The notes under the pieces: generated by a model
Databases searched by the model: none
The model's input: only the letters and a program-made list of their open reading frames with translations
Told to the model about the DNA's origin: nothing
Assembly (NCBI GenBank): GCA_020536535.1
Contig: JAHLWZ010000240.1
Location: 656 to 51,450, forward strand
Source: Pelomyxa schiedti
Taxonomy: Eukaryota; Evosea; Pelobiontida; Pelomyxidae
DNA: 50,795 nucleotides
Direction: 5' to 3'
Translations under genes and position numbers: made by a program
In this document: in pieces, positions 22,101-32,000 of the stretch
Numbering within the stretch: position 1 is the first letter of the stretch
Layout: every line of letters begins with the position of its first letter

Positions 22101-24503
22101 TAACAATTAATGGGACTGATCAATCACCGGCTTGTGAGCCAGCAATATTCACTTACAGAGATGGTTGGTTCTTTACCATAGTTGCCGTCATTTAGCTAAC
22201 TTTAAATCCAGATTCTGATCACAGGTTACTCGAAATTGCTCTGCAATTGGTTTTTTCCTTTGTGCACACCAACGATTTCTAACACTGCCGCAGATTGGTC
22301 TGAAGTTCAACGGGCACGTTGAAAGTGCCAAATCTGTGGCAATGCAAATCTTGTCGCTAGGCCAACCGCAGGGCACACCATCCAACACACCAACCTCTAA
22401 TTCTTCCACTATTCAAGACAACATCAACCAAGTAAGTGCACTTCCTTTCCAAGAAATGGAAACAGTAGTACTGAATGCAATGAGGATTGTTGACAGGTAT
22501 CTAACTTTTTTTTTCCCCGAGTACTCACCTGTGGTAGTATGGATGGCAAAACAGTTGATGTGACTGTCAAAGATAAATTCGGGAGGAACATGCTTCATTA
22601 CGCAGCCATGAAAGGGTATCCCCATCACTTCACGTAAAAACCTAGAATTCAAAGTGCCCCAGGTATGTTGAGTTGGGGTCTTGGTGCCTCAAGAAAGGGG
22701 GAATAGCTGTTGTGAATACGAAAGACATCATGGGCAATGCCCCACTCCACTATGCATGCTTCTATGCACGGACCCAGTTGTATGTGCCCAAATTCATCTT
22801 TTATGGATCTCAACGTTGCTTTTGTAGTACAAAACTCTTGCTTCAACACAAAGCGGATTTGTCCCTCCAGAATTTAAGTAATTGCACGCCTTGTGACATG
22901 GCACAATTAGTTAGCAATGCCACAGTCCTCCCAGTGCCTCCACCGCTTCCACCGTTGCGACATCACCTTAAAAGAGCTTTCAGCTCCAAGACGGCACCCA
23001 CAACACCACATAACTTGCCTCCAATATTTCCCCCACCAACACCACTCACTTATACCAAGACCATGCCAAGTTCTACTTTACCTCTTCAACCTTTCACATC
23101 AGCCCAACCTGCCGCGATAAGGGCGGTCGCCCTACCCATCACCAAGGTGGGTGAATACAGAATTTCCATCGAATCTAAGCCAAAGAACGCGGAACTTCCA
23201 GTTGCCAACATAAAGCAATCGGGAGCCGTACCCGACAATCCCGATTCCAGCATCGACCTCAAAATGAACATAACGCAAGAAAATGCAAACAAAGACACTA
23301 CAATGCAGAAAGAGGAGAGCAGTGGCGTACAAGAGAAGAGCAACTCCCCTTCATTCTCCTTCTCGTTCAGCAAAAAGGATGATGAAAAAATGAAGGAAAC
23401 AGATGCACCAAACCTCCCATCCAAAGACTTGTCTGCCCTTCCTACTACAAAAGAGACTTCTAACCTCCAGCCCACCACTACTATTACCTCCTCAACAGAA
23501 ACATTTTATACCACAGACACTCAGGTGACAGATGATACCACAGGCACATCCACACTCAACTTTAACTTCACCCCACCATCACCTACGCAACGCTCCAACA
23601 AAGAAACAAAGAAACTGAAGCACAAAACCATATCCTTCAACAAAAGCTTCTACACCAAGAAACCATTCAATTTCCACAACCCATATGTAACACTTTGCAC
23701 CTCACCTACCGCTGCTGACATCAGGCAAAAGCAAAAATCCAACAATGAACAACAACGCCTCTCCAGCAACTTCAGCACCCACAACACACCCCCCAACTGC
23801 ATTTCAGTCTCTCTTCCAGATGCCGACCCATTTTTGCATACAACAACCCTGACTCTTCCTGCTGCGGAATCATGCATGGATACAGACACATACCATCACG
23901 ACACGGAGAGCGGAGACAATCGCGGTAGCCCCGCCAATAGCGCTGCCACAATAGCATCTGAACACTCCATCAACCACGACTCAAGTCCTCTCACTGGAGA
24001 CAACAGAAGGAGGAACCTTAGAAGTGCTTTCAGAGGGGGAGGCTGGTGGCACAGGCACGCACCAAAAGCCCTTTTGGTTGCCGGTATGTCTATTCCTCTT
24101 CGGTTTCTTGCTCACAGGTCTTCTTAGGACTTGGAATCGTTGGAGTTTGTGCTGTCCTAGGGCTTTTATTTGGTCCGGTTGGCTTTGATTGGAATGGTAC
24201 TCACCACATTGGTACCAACATTCACTCTTCCCTCTGCATTCTAACTGTACCACAGTCAACTCCTCCGCCAGCGTCGAGACCAGCTTCGGCGAGAACGTGG
24301 CCATATACTACACCCTGCTCTGTGCCCTATGCGTAACCTCCGTAGTTACCATGTCACTTGCCTTTGCATGGTTCACCTCGCGGCGTAAGCCCAGCGCCAC
24401 AAGCGGCAAGCTGAGAGTGCTGGGCATGTCAGCGGTTATCTTTGGTGTGTTTGACCTGCTGTTCCTATCTCTCCTTCTCGCCGTGCTCTTTGCTGGACAG
24501 TGA
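19146..24503 (+). CDS. Spt23/Mga2-like membrane-tethered transcription factor (IPT-ankyrin-3 TM)
   Basis: Twenty-one exons could be joined with agreeing phases, from ATG 19146 to TGA 24501-24503; exon 9 is broken by an N gap. The order is: Gln/Pro-rich N-terminus; a conserved block KSRVETQIRLCVQL, LRWKYLYLPPDM, VLMCMGCVQRERRSLERKK and ITCYCRHHNEKVGFR, as in fungal Spt23/Mga2; VLITDDHKTSVKR; an IPT/TIG domain (VVPNIGPIAGGIEVTLLGSG, TIVCTLPPSG, AIFTYRD); ankyrin repeats (DKFGRNMLHYAAMKGY, DIMGNAPLHYACFYA); a ~400-residue Ser/Thr/Pro-rich region; and three hydrophobic helices (LGIVGVCAVLGLLFGPVGF, YTLLCALCVTSVVTMSLAFA, VIFGVFDLLFLSLLLAVLFA). Yeast Spt23/Mga2 sit in the ER, sense lipid packing and are released by the proteasome to induce OLE1. 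A similar lipid-sensing role is inferred. The yeast proteins have a single C-terminal helix. Confidence 0.88.
21316..21657. other. Assembly gap (100 N) with duplicated 121-bp flanks
   Basis: Positions 21437-21536 are N. The 121 bases before the gap (21316-21436) and the 121 bases after it (21537-21657) read identically. The simplest view is that the gap is artificial and the two flanks are the same piece of exon 9 and the following intron. Using one copy only, the Spt23-like coding phases close perfectly. Confidence 0.95.
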
Positions 24504-24706
24504 ACCAATGAAACACATCCTCCTCCTATACCGCACTGAGAGACGCGGGGGTGTATCATTGTTAAGTGAATTTTTCCCTTTCTATTTATTGTAAAAAGCA
24601 ATAAAAGGTGTTGTCAGAAGAAAATTTATTGTTTCTTGGGTTTGTTTCAATTACAAAAAAAGTTGTTATTGGTTGCATTGTGTAATCCTCAATGTCATCT
24701 TGAAGT

Positions 24707-25386
24707 TTAAGTCCTCTCACCACGGAGCCTCCTGGCAAGCTGTAAGTCCTTTGGAAGGACTGTAGTCCTCCTGGCATCTGGCCCGAGTTAGGGTGTATTT
24801 TGGGGTGAAAACAGACTTACGGATTGCACAGAGGTTAGAATCTTCAAAGAGTCCTATGAATAAAAGGTAAGGTTTTTGCGCTATTCAATGGGGAGGGCCT
24901 ACCAACAACGTAAGTTTCAGCAGCTTCCTGAAGAGCATTTACAGCCGCGGACTGGAACCGAAGATCACATTTGAAGTCTATCAGAGAGGGGAATAGAGTC
25001 AGAGTAGAACAAAACAGTAAAGTATACCTTGTGCAATCTCCCTTACGAGTCGTTGGAAGGCCATCTTCCTTATCAAAAGCTCAGTAGACTTCTGCATCAT
25101 CCTGATTTCGCGGAGTGCCACAGTCCCTTTTGTTAAGTTCCAAATATTATTATAAGCACTAACCACTAAAGAGATACCTGGGCGGAACCTATGCGGTTTC
25201 TTAACGCCACCGGCAGGTGCTGCCATAACGCGTGCTGCAGTAGATTCAATGTGCTTTCGTGGTGCTATAACAAAATGAAGCAAAAAAAAACCAGTAAGTT
25301 TGTAAGTAAAAGGGGGAAAAAAACCGGAGGTAACGCATACCCTTCCCCCCAGTCGATTTACGTGCCGTTTGCTTGGTGCGTGCCAT
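24707..25386 (-). CDS. Histone H3, divergent variant (136 aa, six exons)
   Basis: The exons are 25386-25341, 25264-25178, 25126-25028, 24977-24903, 24853-24821 and 24777-24707. They total 411 nt, exactly H3 length. The tail starts [18 protein letters not shown], so Lys4, Lys9, Lys14 and Lys18 are present. The next part reads [20 protein letters not shown], so Lys23 is Thr, Lys27 is Val and Ser28 is Met, while Lys36 is kept. The core follows: [67 protein letters not shown] and [13 protein letters not shown]3 pairs with H4 in nucleosomes. Five introns and the changed tail mark it as a replacement-type or specialised variant, not a replication-dependent H3. The neighbouring 25590-25634 is a decayed copy of its 3' end. 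Confidence 0.95.
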
Positions 25387-25832
25387 CTCGTGCCGTGTCC
25401 TTTGTCGTAGATCCGCTGCCCGCCCCTTGCGTCCGCTCGCTTTCTGTTTTTAAAAATTAAAATTTACGAGTGTAACGGGGGATTGATTGGATCTGGTATC
25501 TGTTGAAGCTGAAGTTGGTTTTTGGTTCTAGCCTGAAAACACCATGGCTGGTTGAAAAGTTCCTTCAATGTCAGTGTCAAGTAGAAGTTCTAAGCCCTCT
25601 CACCACGGAGCCTCCTGGGCAGTTGTATGTCGGGCTATTCCTTCTGGCGTTACGTTGTCGGTTGGGTACTCTCCCTATCGAATAAATAATATTATCTCTA
25701 GAAAAGGAAGTGGTGCCTTCCATCCCCGCACTCCCTCTCATACACCAATTTTCGAAAAAAAAAAGGAGAAAAGGGACAACAACGAAGAGGCAAGACTTTT
25801 TTGGTTGATCTACTGTCTCGTATCTGTTGTCC
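25387..25832. other. Intergenic region upstream of H3, with an H3 remnant
   Basis: These 446 bp lie between the H3 start and the end of the next minus-strand gene. They hold the presumed H3 promoter, the H3 3' remnant described separately, a run of ten A (~25757), and no other convincing gene. A 60-codon plus-strand frame (25503-25685) runs antisense through the remnant and is not credible. Confidence 0.5.
25590..25634 (-). pseudogene. Histone H3 3'-end remnant
   Basis: On the minus strand this reads PDIQLPRRLRGERA followed by TAG, matching the H3 C-terminus ([15 protein letters not shown] in typical H3). Its nucleotides nearly match the end of the intact H3 gene next door (CCAGGAGGCTCCGTGGTGAG in both). 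An in-frame TAG lies immediately upstream (25635-25637), and shifted traces of the preceding H3 segment may extend further. It is a broken fragment of a second H3 copy in the same orientation, not a functional gene. Confidence 0.8.
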
Positions 25833-26272
25833 TCAGTCAGCGTTGGCAACATCATCATCCGAGTCGTCCCTGTGTGTGTTCAGTTGCTAAAGTGAAGCCA
25901 ACCAACGCCACAACAACTGAAAGATACTAACCTTAGCTTATCATCGTCGACGTTCGCAGCGGCGCCGCCCTCGACGACTCTCTTGGCGTCCACCAGCACA
26001 TCGTGGTCCCCATCGCCGCCGGTCCCTGCTCCTTCTCCTCTGTTGGTTGTTGTTGTTGTTGTGGTCGTGGTTTCTTGTGCTCGTGTGCCCTCGGGCGTCG
26101 TGATGGGCGGGGTGGGCAGCCGCGACAGCCCCAGCACAGAAGCAGACGTCGTCGCGGGGTTCGCCTCGCGCCACGCTCGGTACGCTGCGTAGGCGCTCAG
26201 GGCCACGGCGCCACCACCAACGATCGCGCACGCCGCAACTCGCGCCCACTTGCCGTGCCCTTTGTCACTCAT
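25833..26272 (-). CDS. Small single-pass membrane protein (125 aa)
   Basis: The exons are 26272-25932 and 25869-25833, joined in phase 2 (378 nt). A short basic N-terminus (MSDKGHGKWAR) is followed by one hydrophobic segment, AACAIVGGGAVALSAYAAY (~residues 13-32), then Arg/Trp. The remainder is Thr-rich (a run of nine Thr) and acidic, ending RDDSDDDVANAD. This looks like a signal-anchor or outer-membrane-type protein with a disordered soluble tail. I recognise no family. Ser/Thr and Asp content make it a candidate phosphoprotein, but that is a guess. Confidence 0.6.
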
Positions 26273-26332
26273 TTCCGTAATGAAAGATCGTGATGATGAG
26301 TAGTATTGAAAACAAAAAAATGTTATTATGTT

Positions 26333-27430
26333 TCAAGACGATTTTTGCACAATTTGTAGGGGGAGTGATTGGGCCAAGGAGAGAAGCCAACACGAAGTTC
26401 CAGTGTTGTGGGTGGCATTGTGGCCCACATATATGCCGACAACAGGGTCTCCAGAGATGTCAAAGACTGGGATATTGACCCAGTGAAGCAGAGTCCGAAC
26501 CCCACTCGAGGGTGTCAGGAGTGACCAGAAGCTGTCTCTACACGTACCGCAAATCAGTAGTTCATCTTGATGGTTCCAGAACAGCGGCTTGTGTTCAGGA
26601 GCTACGTAGGTATTCCCCCAATCCCACCGCATGATCTCTGCTGCGCTAGTTGCGAGAGTTTGCTCGATAAGATGGTTCATCCAAATTGCTTTGCAGTCCT
26701 GTGCATGTACTTTGAGGATGTCATCAATAAAAAGGGAAATACCTCATTTATGGCAACTATATATAACCGAGGTTCCAGGGGTATACTTGCAGGACGTAGG
26801 GACTCTTTGACTTCTGAGGGGGTACATGAAGGGAAAGGGGGTTGGTTACCTTTCCCATCCTGCATATTTACATTATAACCGCCAACAGGGATCCCCGTTG
26901 GCCCATTGGGGTCCAATGAATGAGTGGTAGTTTGCGGTTGTTGGTGGGTTGGTTCGACAGGCGGTGGAACGTAGTTAGGATACAGAATCAGGGTGTCACT
27001 CGTCCCAGTATCCTCCAAGGAATTACACAAGATTTCAAGGTCGCGTTGAAAAAATTCGTCGATTCGATCCGAAGTGGCTGTTCCACTGCTGTTTCGGCTT
27101 TAAGCGAACGAAAAGGGAAAAACCAAACCTTGTTTCGCTGATGCCCCTGGGTACAGGTGGTACTTGGGTTCGAAATTGGCGACTTTGATGACTCATTCCC
27201 TGATCTTGTCCTCACTTAGTCTCCAAAGGAAAGCCGGATGTGTATGTACCTGGTTCTTCCGCTTTCGTATCAGCCTGCGTATTCGAAGCACCCATATCAT
27301 TGTCATCGCCAGCATCGCTGGGTGATTTGGTGATTTCAACCGCGGAAACGCGAAGCGTAGCCGATTGATCGGCATCGCTGATCGGTTGGATTTGTTGATT
27401 TCTCGTAATGGAAGAAGAGTACCCTTGCAT
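26333..27430 (-). CDS. Hypothetical protein (311 aa)
   Basis: The exons are 27430-27250, 27182-27129, 27077-26743 and 26698-26333 (936 nt), and the phases agree. The N-terminal ~60 residues are polar and acidic. Then comes a helical stretch ATSDRIDEFFQRDLEILCNS, a Pro/Gln-rich linker, and a C-terminal globular part with CKAIWMNHLIEQTLATSAAE, PLFWNHQDELLICGTCRDSF and HWVNIPVFDISGDPVVGIYV. The last two segments recall the core of a small beta-domain (GAF- or PAS-like), but I cannot assign it. No membrane helix is clear. It is divergently arranged with the TTC4 gene, 203 bp apart. Confidence 0.6.
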
Positions 27431-27633
27431 TCCTTAACGTTCCTCTTATTACTGAGTGGATTACTTGTTTTTTTTTTAACAACAACGGCACGACAGCAAC
27501 GAGCACCAAGAAAAAAGTACTCGATACAGCCGCACTTTATGGAGAACTTAGTTTTTTCACTAACCCACACACAACTAAAAATAGATCTATTTATTTGCGG
27601 CTTGGATTGAAATTCACATCGAAAACTTCGGTG

Positions 27634-28991
27634 ATGGACAACGCAGAGCCGAAGGCCGTAGACGATGAGTTGGAAGGGATGCCTCTATTTGCTACGCGGA
27701 CGCCACAGCCCGGGGAGCCAATGAGCGACGCGATGATGGCTCTACAGGACCTCCTCTACGGCGACGGTCAGTCCCCCTTCGAGGTGTTATTTCTTTGATC
27801 TCATGCACACCCCCGTTTGCTTTGTGTGTGGTTTTTGTTTTCGGTTTGGCATCTGGTTCGTTGTGGGGCTGACATTGTTTTACGGCGTAGGTTGCGTCCA
27901 ACTTCAAGCGATCCGGTAATGATCAATTCGGGATGGGCCCCGCGCACTATGATGACGCCATTCAGTCGTACACCACCGGGATATCCACCATCGACACGGA
28001 GCTGGCCAAGCCCGCTAGCGGCGACAAGGACGCGAAGCTGCTGTCACTGCGCTCGACGCTGCTCTCCAACCGGGCCGCGGTCAATTCCAAGAAGGGGAAC
28101 CACGGCAGAGTGATAGAGGACTGCTCTCGCGCAGTTGTCGACGATGCCTCAAACGCCAAAGCGTGGTGGAGAATTGCCTTTGCCGAACAAACTCTTGAAC
28201 ATCACACAAAGGCACTTGAGTGGTGTGACCGGGCACTTTCGGCATTATCATTACCTGCTGTGGCTTCACCAACGCCCGCGGTTTCGGAGTCTGCTGCCGC
28301 GACCTCAGCCAAAACACAACAATCAAACACGACATCGTCTTCAAGCAGTTCCAGTTCCTCAAAGCCGGAATCCGTTGTTGACCAAATCAAGGCACTTCGC
28401 GCAAAATCGCAAACGGCACTTGATGCTAGTCTGAGCTTACAACAGAAAAAAGCCGCCGAACGGGAGCAACGCAAGAGAGTGGTAGAGAATGCCATTACTC
28501 AACGCGGAATCAGGATTGGACCGGGGATAATAGACACGACCAATGTACTTGGAAAGACTACAGACGAGAATGAAAAAGGAACTGCTAAATTCGATGAGGA
28601 TACAGCCGAATTGTGCTTCCCTTGCGTCGTTGTCTACGAGGAATACTCCCAAACAGACATCGTGGAGGAGTGGTGGGAATCACAGAAAGTGAGAGATATC
28701 CTGAGCATGGTTCTGGAAAACCGGCCCCCGTGGGATGTAAGAGGTGACTACACACCCGATACAGTTGATGTACTCTGTGTAGCGGAAGCTCCGGCCCCCA
28801 ATACTAGTACTAGCACAGTGGGTTCTGGAAAGAAAAAGTGGCTCCGGCTGAGAAAGGACCTCAGACTTACCGAGCTTCTGTCCAGGAAGGATTTTTACCT
28901 ACCTGGTGGAAAAGTTATTCTGTTTGTGGTTCCGACCAATGAGGTGGAGTTCAAGCAGCCATTCCTCAGCTCTTATCTCTCTTCACTCTAA
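27634..28991 (+). CDS. TTC4: TTC4/Cns1-type Hsp90 co-chaperone (416 aa)
   Basis: The exons are 27634-27783 and 27891-28991, phase 0. The start at 27634 (MDNAEPKAVDDELEGMPLFA) is chosen because MPLF lies just before the TPR region, as in TTC4. The TPR array (~50-165) includes FKRSGNDQFGMGPAHYDDAI, LSNRAAVNSKKGNHGRVIED and NAKAWWRIAFAEQTLEHHTK. A charged helical linker follows. The C-terminal domain (~250-416) has LCFPCVVVYEEYSQTDIVEE and the NRPPWDV turn, typical of the TTC4/Cns1 wheel domain. The protein binds Hsp90/Hsp70 C-terminal EEVD and, in yeast, eEF2 folding depends on it. Cytosolic. It ends 100 bp from a convergent kinase gene. Confidence 0.9.
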
Positions 28992-29091
28992 TCTGTAAAG
29001 AACTGGAAACGAGAGGCTTTACTTTTTACAAATTTATTTCTTTGCCAAAAATATGTTCTACACAATGCCGAATCCACAATAAATAACAACA

Positions 29092-32000
29092 TCAAGAGCC
29101 CTCCTCAACAGTCACACTCATAGTTGTAGTAGTACTAGTAGTAACAGAATTACTATCACCTTCATTGTTGCTATCCACGGTTGCCTCCACAACTGTGTAG
29201 AATAAGTACAAGATATGTGAATGTTTCCCTACCAGAACCAATGTAAGGGGGGCCGGCAGATAGCCGGTGCTGAATAAGTGATTCTAAAAGGTGTGTTGTC
29301 CACTCCTCAATGTGGCCGGTCCCAAGGAGTCCATGTGTGTCAGATAGGAACAGGTTGGTAGAAAATGAATGTGCTGGGGGAAAAAAAGAAGGTTAGAAAT
29401 TTGGAAGACATTAATTGAGAGGGAGTGATTGGATTACCTAGAGATTGGGGCGATGAACCATTTGTAGCCGAGTTGGCAGCTACGGCTGTGAGGACTTCAG
29501 CAAGCCAGTGGAGGATGCTGCTGTTGAGGGACTTGAGTTGTGATGTGATTTGGTTGATTTTAGAAGTGGACAGTGGGGACCTGTGATCATCAGAGGGTGT
29601 GGTGAGTGGACTTGGTGTGGGATTTGATGACGTGGAAGGAGCAGGGGAAATAAGAGATAGTGGTATTTCATCAAGGAGGCCTTCTGGCATGCTATGGAAC
29701 CAAACCTGCAATCGAAAATAAGCATTCAAAGGAGTATTGTAAAGTGGGTCATACTTTTAGCAAATCTGCAATATCTAGGGGATCAACCGGCTGTTCCAGA
29801 GCAAAATCTCCTTTGTTAACAGCTTCTCTTAGTCGGTGAACTGCTTCAGAGCTGCCGGGTTGTATGAAAACGTTCTCCTGTTTCGATGATTAAATTCTCA
29901 ATGTGAATTTGAAAATTAAAAACCATGCTGAGTCCTTGGTTCTGGAAGAGTGCTTCTTTTAAAATTACAAGTACTTCAGGAACAGTCTGACCTGTGTCGT
30001 TTTCAGTATATAAACATGCTCCATCTTGCATACCTCCATCTTCTACAAGTGACAATGACGAGGGATCCACATTAAAAACAGCAGCTCCGCGACTCTTTAT
30101 GATAATGTCTAGTGCAATCGAAGACTTTCCTATCTGAATTGGGACTTGTATTTGCTTGTTTAAAGGTGCGCGAAGAATAAGCTTGGCTTCAACGGAAACA
30201 GAACCCCTCTGTGAAAGAACTCAGTTTTTATGTTTCAGGGGAAAAAATACCGGTGGGACTACTCCAGTAGACTTGACAAAAGTAATTAAGCAATTTGGAT
30301 CAGTAAGGTTCTCGATGAAGTAATTGCTTTTCACTGTGGCAGTACTAAGAATGTCAAACCTTGGAAATCACTTTAGTAGGGTCTTTATGTGTATGCTTCT
30401 CACCTTAGGATATGCGGAACAGCCATGGGAAAGGGACCTTCTATATTAAATCTTATGGAGGGAGGGAGGACCTGAAGGAATTACTGAAAGGCAATTTTCG
30501 ATGTGATATGCTACCTTGAAATCTACATATTGACTCAGAGAAGAAGATTCGATCTTAAGAGAACATACTTGTTATGTCAACTTGAGATGAGAATAATCCC
30601 GAGCCCCATTTGAGACTTGAAGACTGTGAGGGATTTATTAAGGCAATGATTAAGAACATATTAAACCTTTCCCTCATCTTCGCCTTGCAGTAATTTTAAC
30701 AGTTGATTGCTTATATCACTAAATGATGGTCTTTTGTGGGCATTTGCATTCCAGCACTTGATTATTAGTTTTGCCACGGGATTTGTGAGCATTGCCTTGG
30801 GAATCGCTGGTCTCTCGCCCCTCTTTACCATGTCTAACATGTTTTAGTAATGATATTAATTAATAATACGAACTTGGTAATGACCAAGAGGGCTTTCCAG
30901 CAAAAGGTTCCTCTCTTGTCATCATTTCCCATAGAACTATTTTTATTTACATCTACTGGAGCACATGACCTCTGATACCTATGGCATAAGCATAAACGTC
31001 TGCCTTCTGAGTATACTTTTCATTATCAAACAGTTCTGGAGCCATGTACTGAACTGACATGGTTTTAGTTTACATCACCATTAACACTGACTACGGACCA
31101 GTGCCAATATTTGCAGACATTAAAGCAGCAACATCTGCAACACGGGTAGTGCCAAAATCGATAATTTTTATAATCATTTCCTCAGTAAGCTGAGAAGCAG
31201 TGAGAAAGGTGAAGTATGGTTGGACCGTACCAAACAATTTTGCCTGGGAGATAAAGTTATGCCACCAACATGAGTACAAAGAAATAAATTGTGAAACATA
31301 CGTCTTTAAATCTCTGAAATAGTGTTAAAACAAAACAAAACAAAACAATAAGGCTCTAAACCTGTGTATTAAACCAAGAGAGTGCAAAAATGCCATTCCC
31401 TTGGCAATGTCCATAGCAAAATTAATTGCAGACATGTCTGTCATTCTTCCTGTTGCAAGTTAGGTTTTCCTTTGCTTCAACGAGAACAAGCCTGATTTAA
31501 TGAAATCACAAAGACTTCACAGTGCACAGTTAAAGGTGAGAACAAATGAGAGGGGAATCAACCATACCTTGTGGGCATTAGATCAGTCAGTATATACAAC
31601 ATTCTTTTATTCTTGGTACAAGCACCAACGCAGCTCATCAAGTTTGGATGGTTCAACAAACTGTCTAACGTGAGTGTGGCTACTGGTATTGAAGGCTGAT
31701 ACCTCATCAAAGCAATTTCCTTTCGAAATTCCTTTATATCAAATACAAGGTTATCTTCACTGTAATGCTTGATAGCAACTTGTCGACCTTTCCACTCTCC
31801 CCTAAGAAACCTTAATCCATCAATCCATGTGAAAAGCTAAACCTGTATACCTAAGATGACATTAAAGGTACAAAATTCAAAAAATGAAAAAAAAATACTT
31901 TTCCTGCTGCGCCTCTTCCAATAAGTTGCCCCAGTTTGATTTCTTCTGGATTGATTTCTTTATGAAGGGAAATCTGCCCAAGCTCCGCAAAGCTGACATA

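Noticed and set aside
25503-25685. 60-codon plus-strand gene near H3
   Set aside because: It runs antisense through the H3 remnant and has no independent support.
27076-27161. SPX domain in the hypothetical gene (RIDEFFQRDLEIL)
   Set aside because: The short match is only a helical pattern. The N-terminal basic SPX helices are missing and the preceding exon does not fit.
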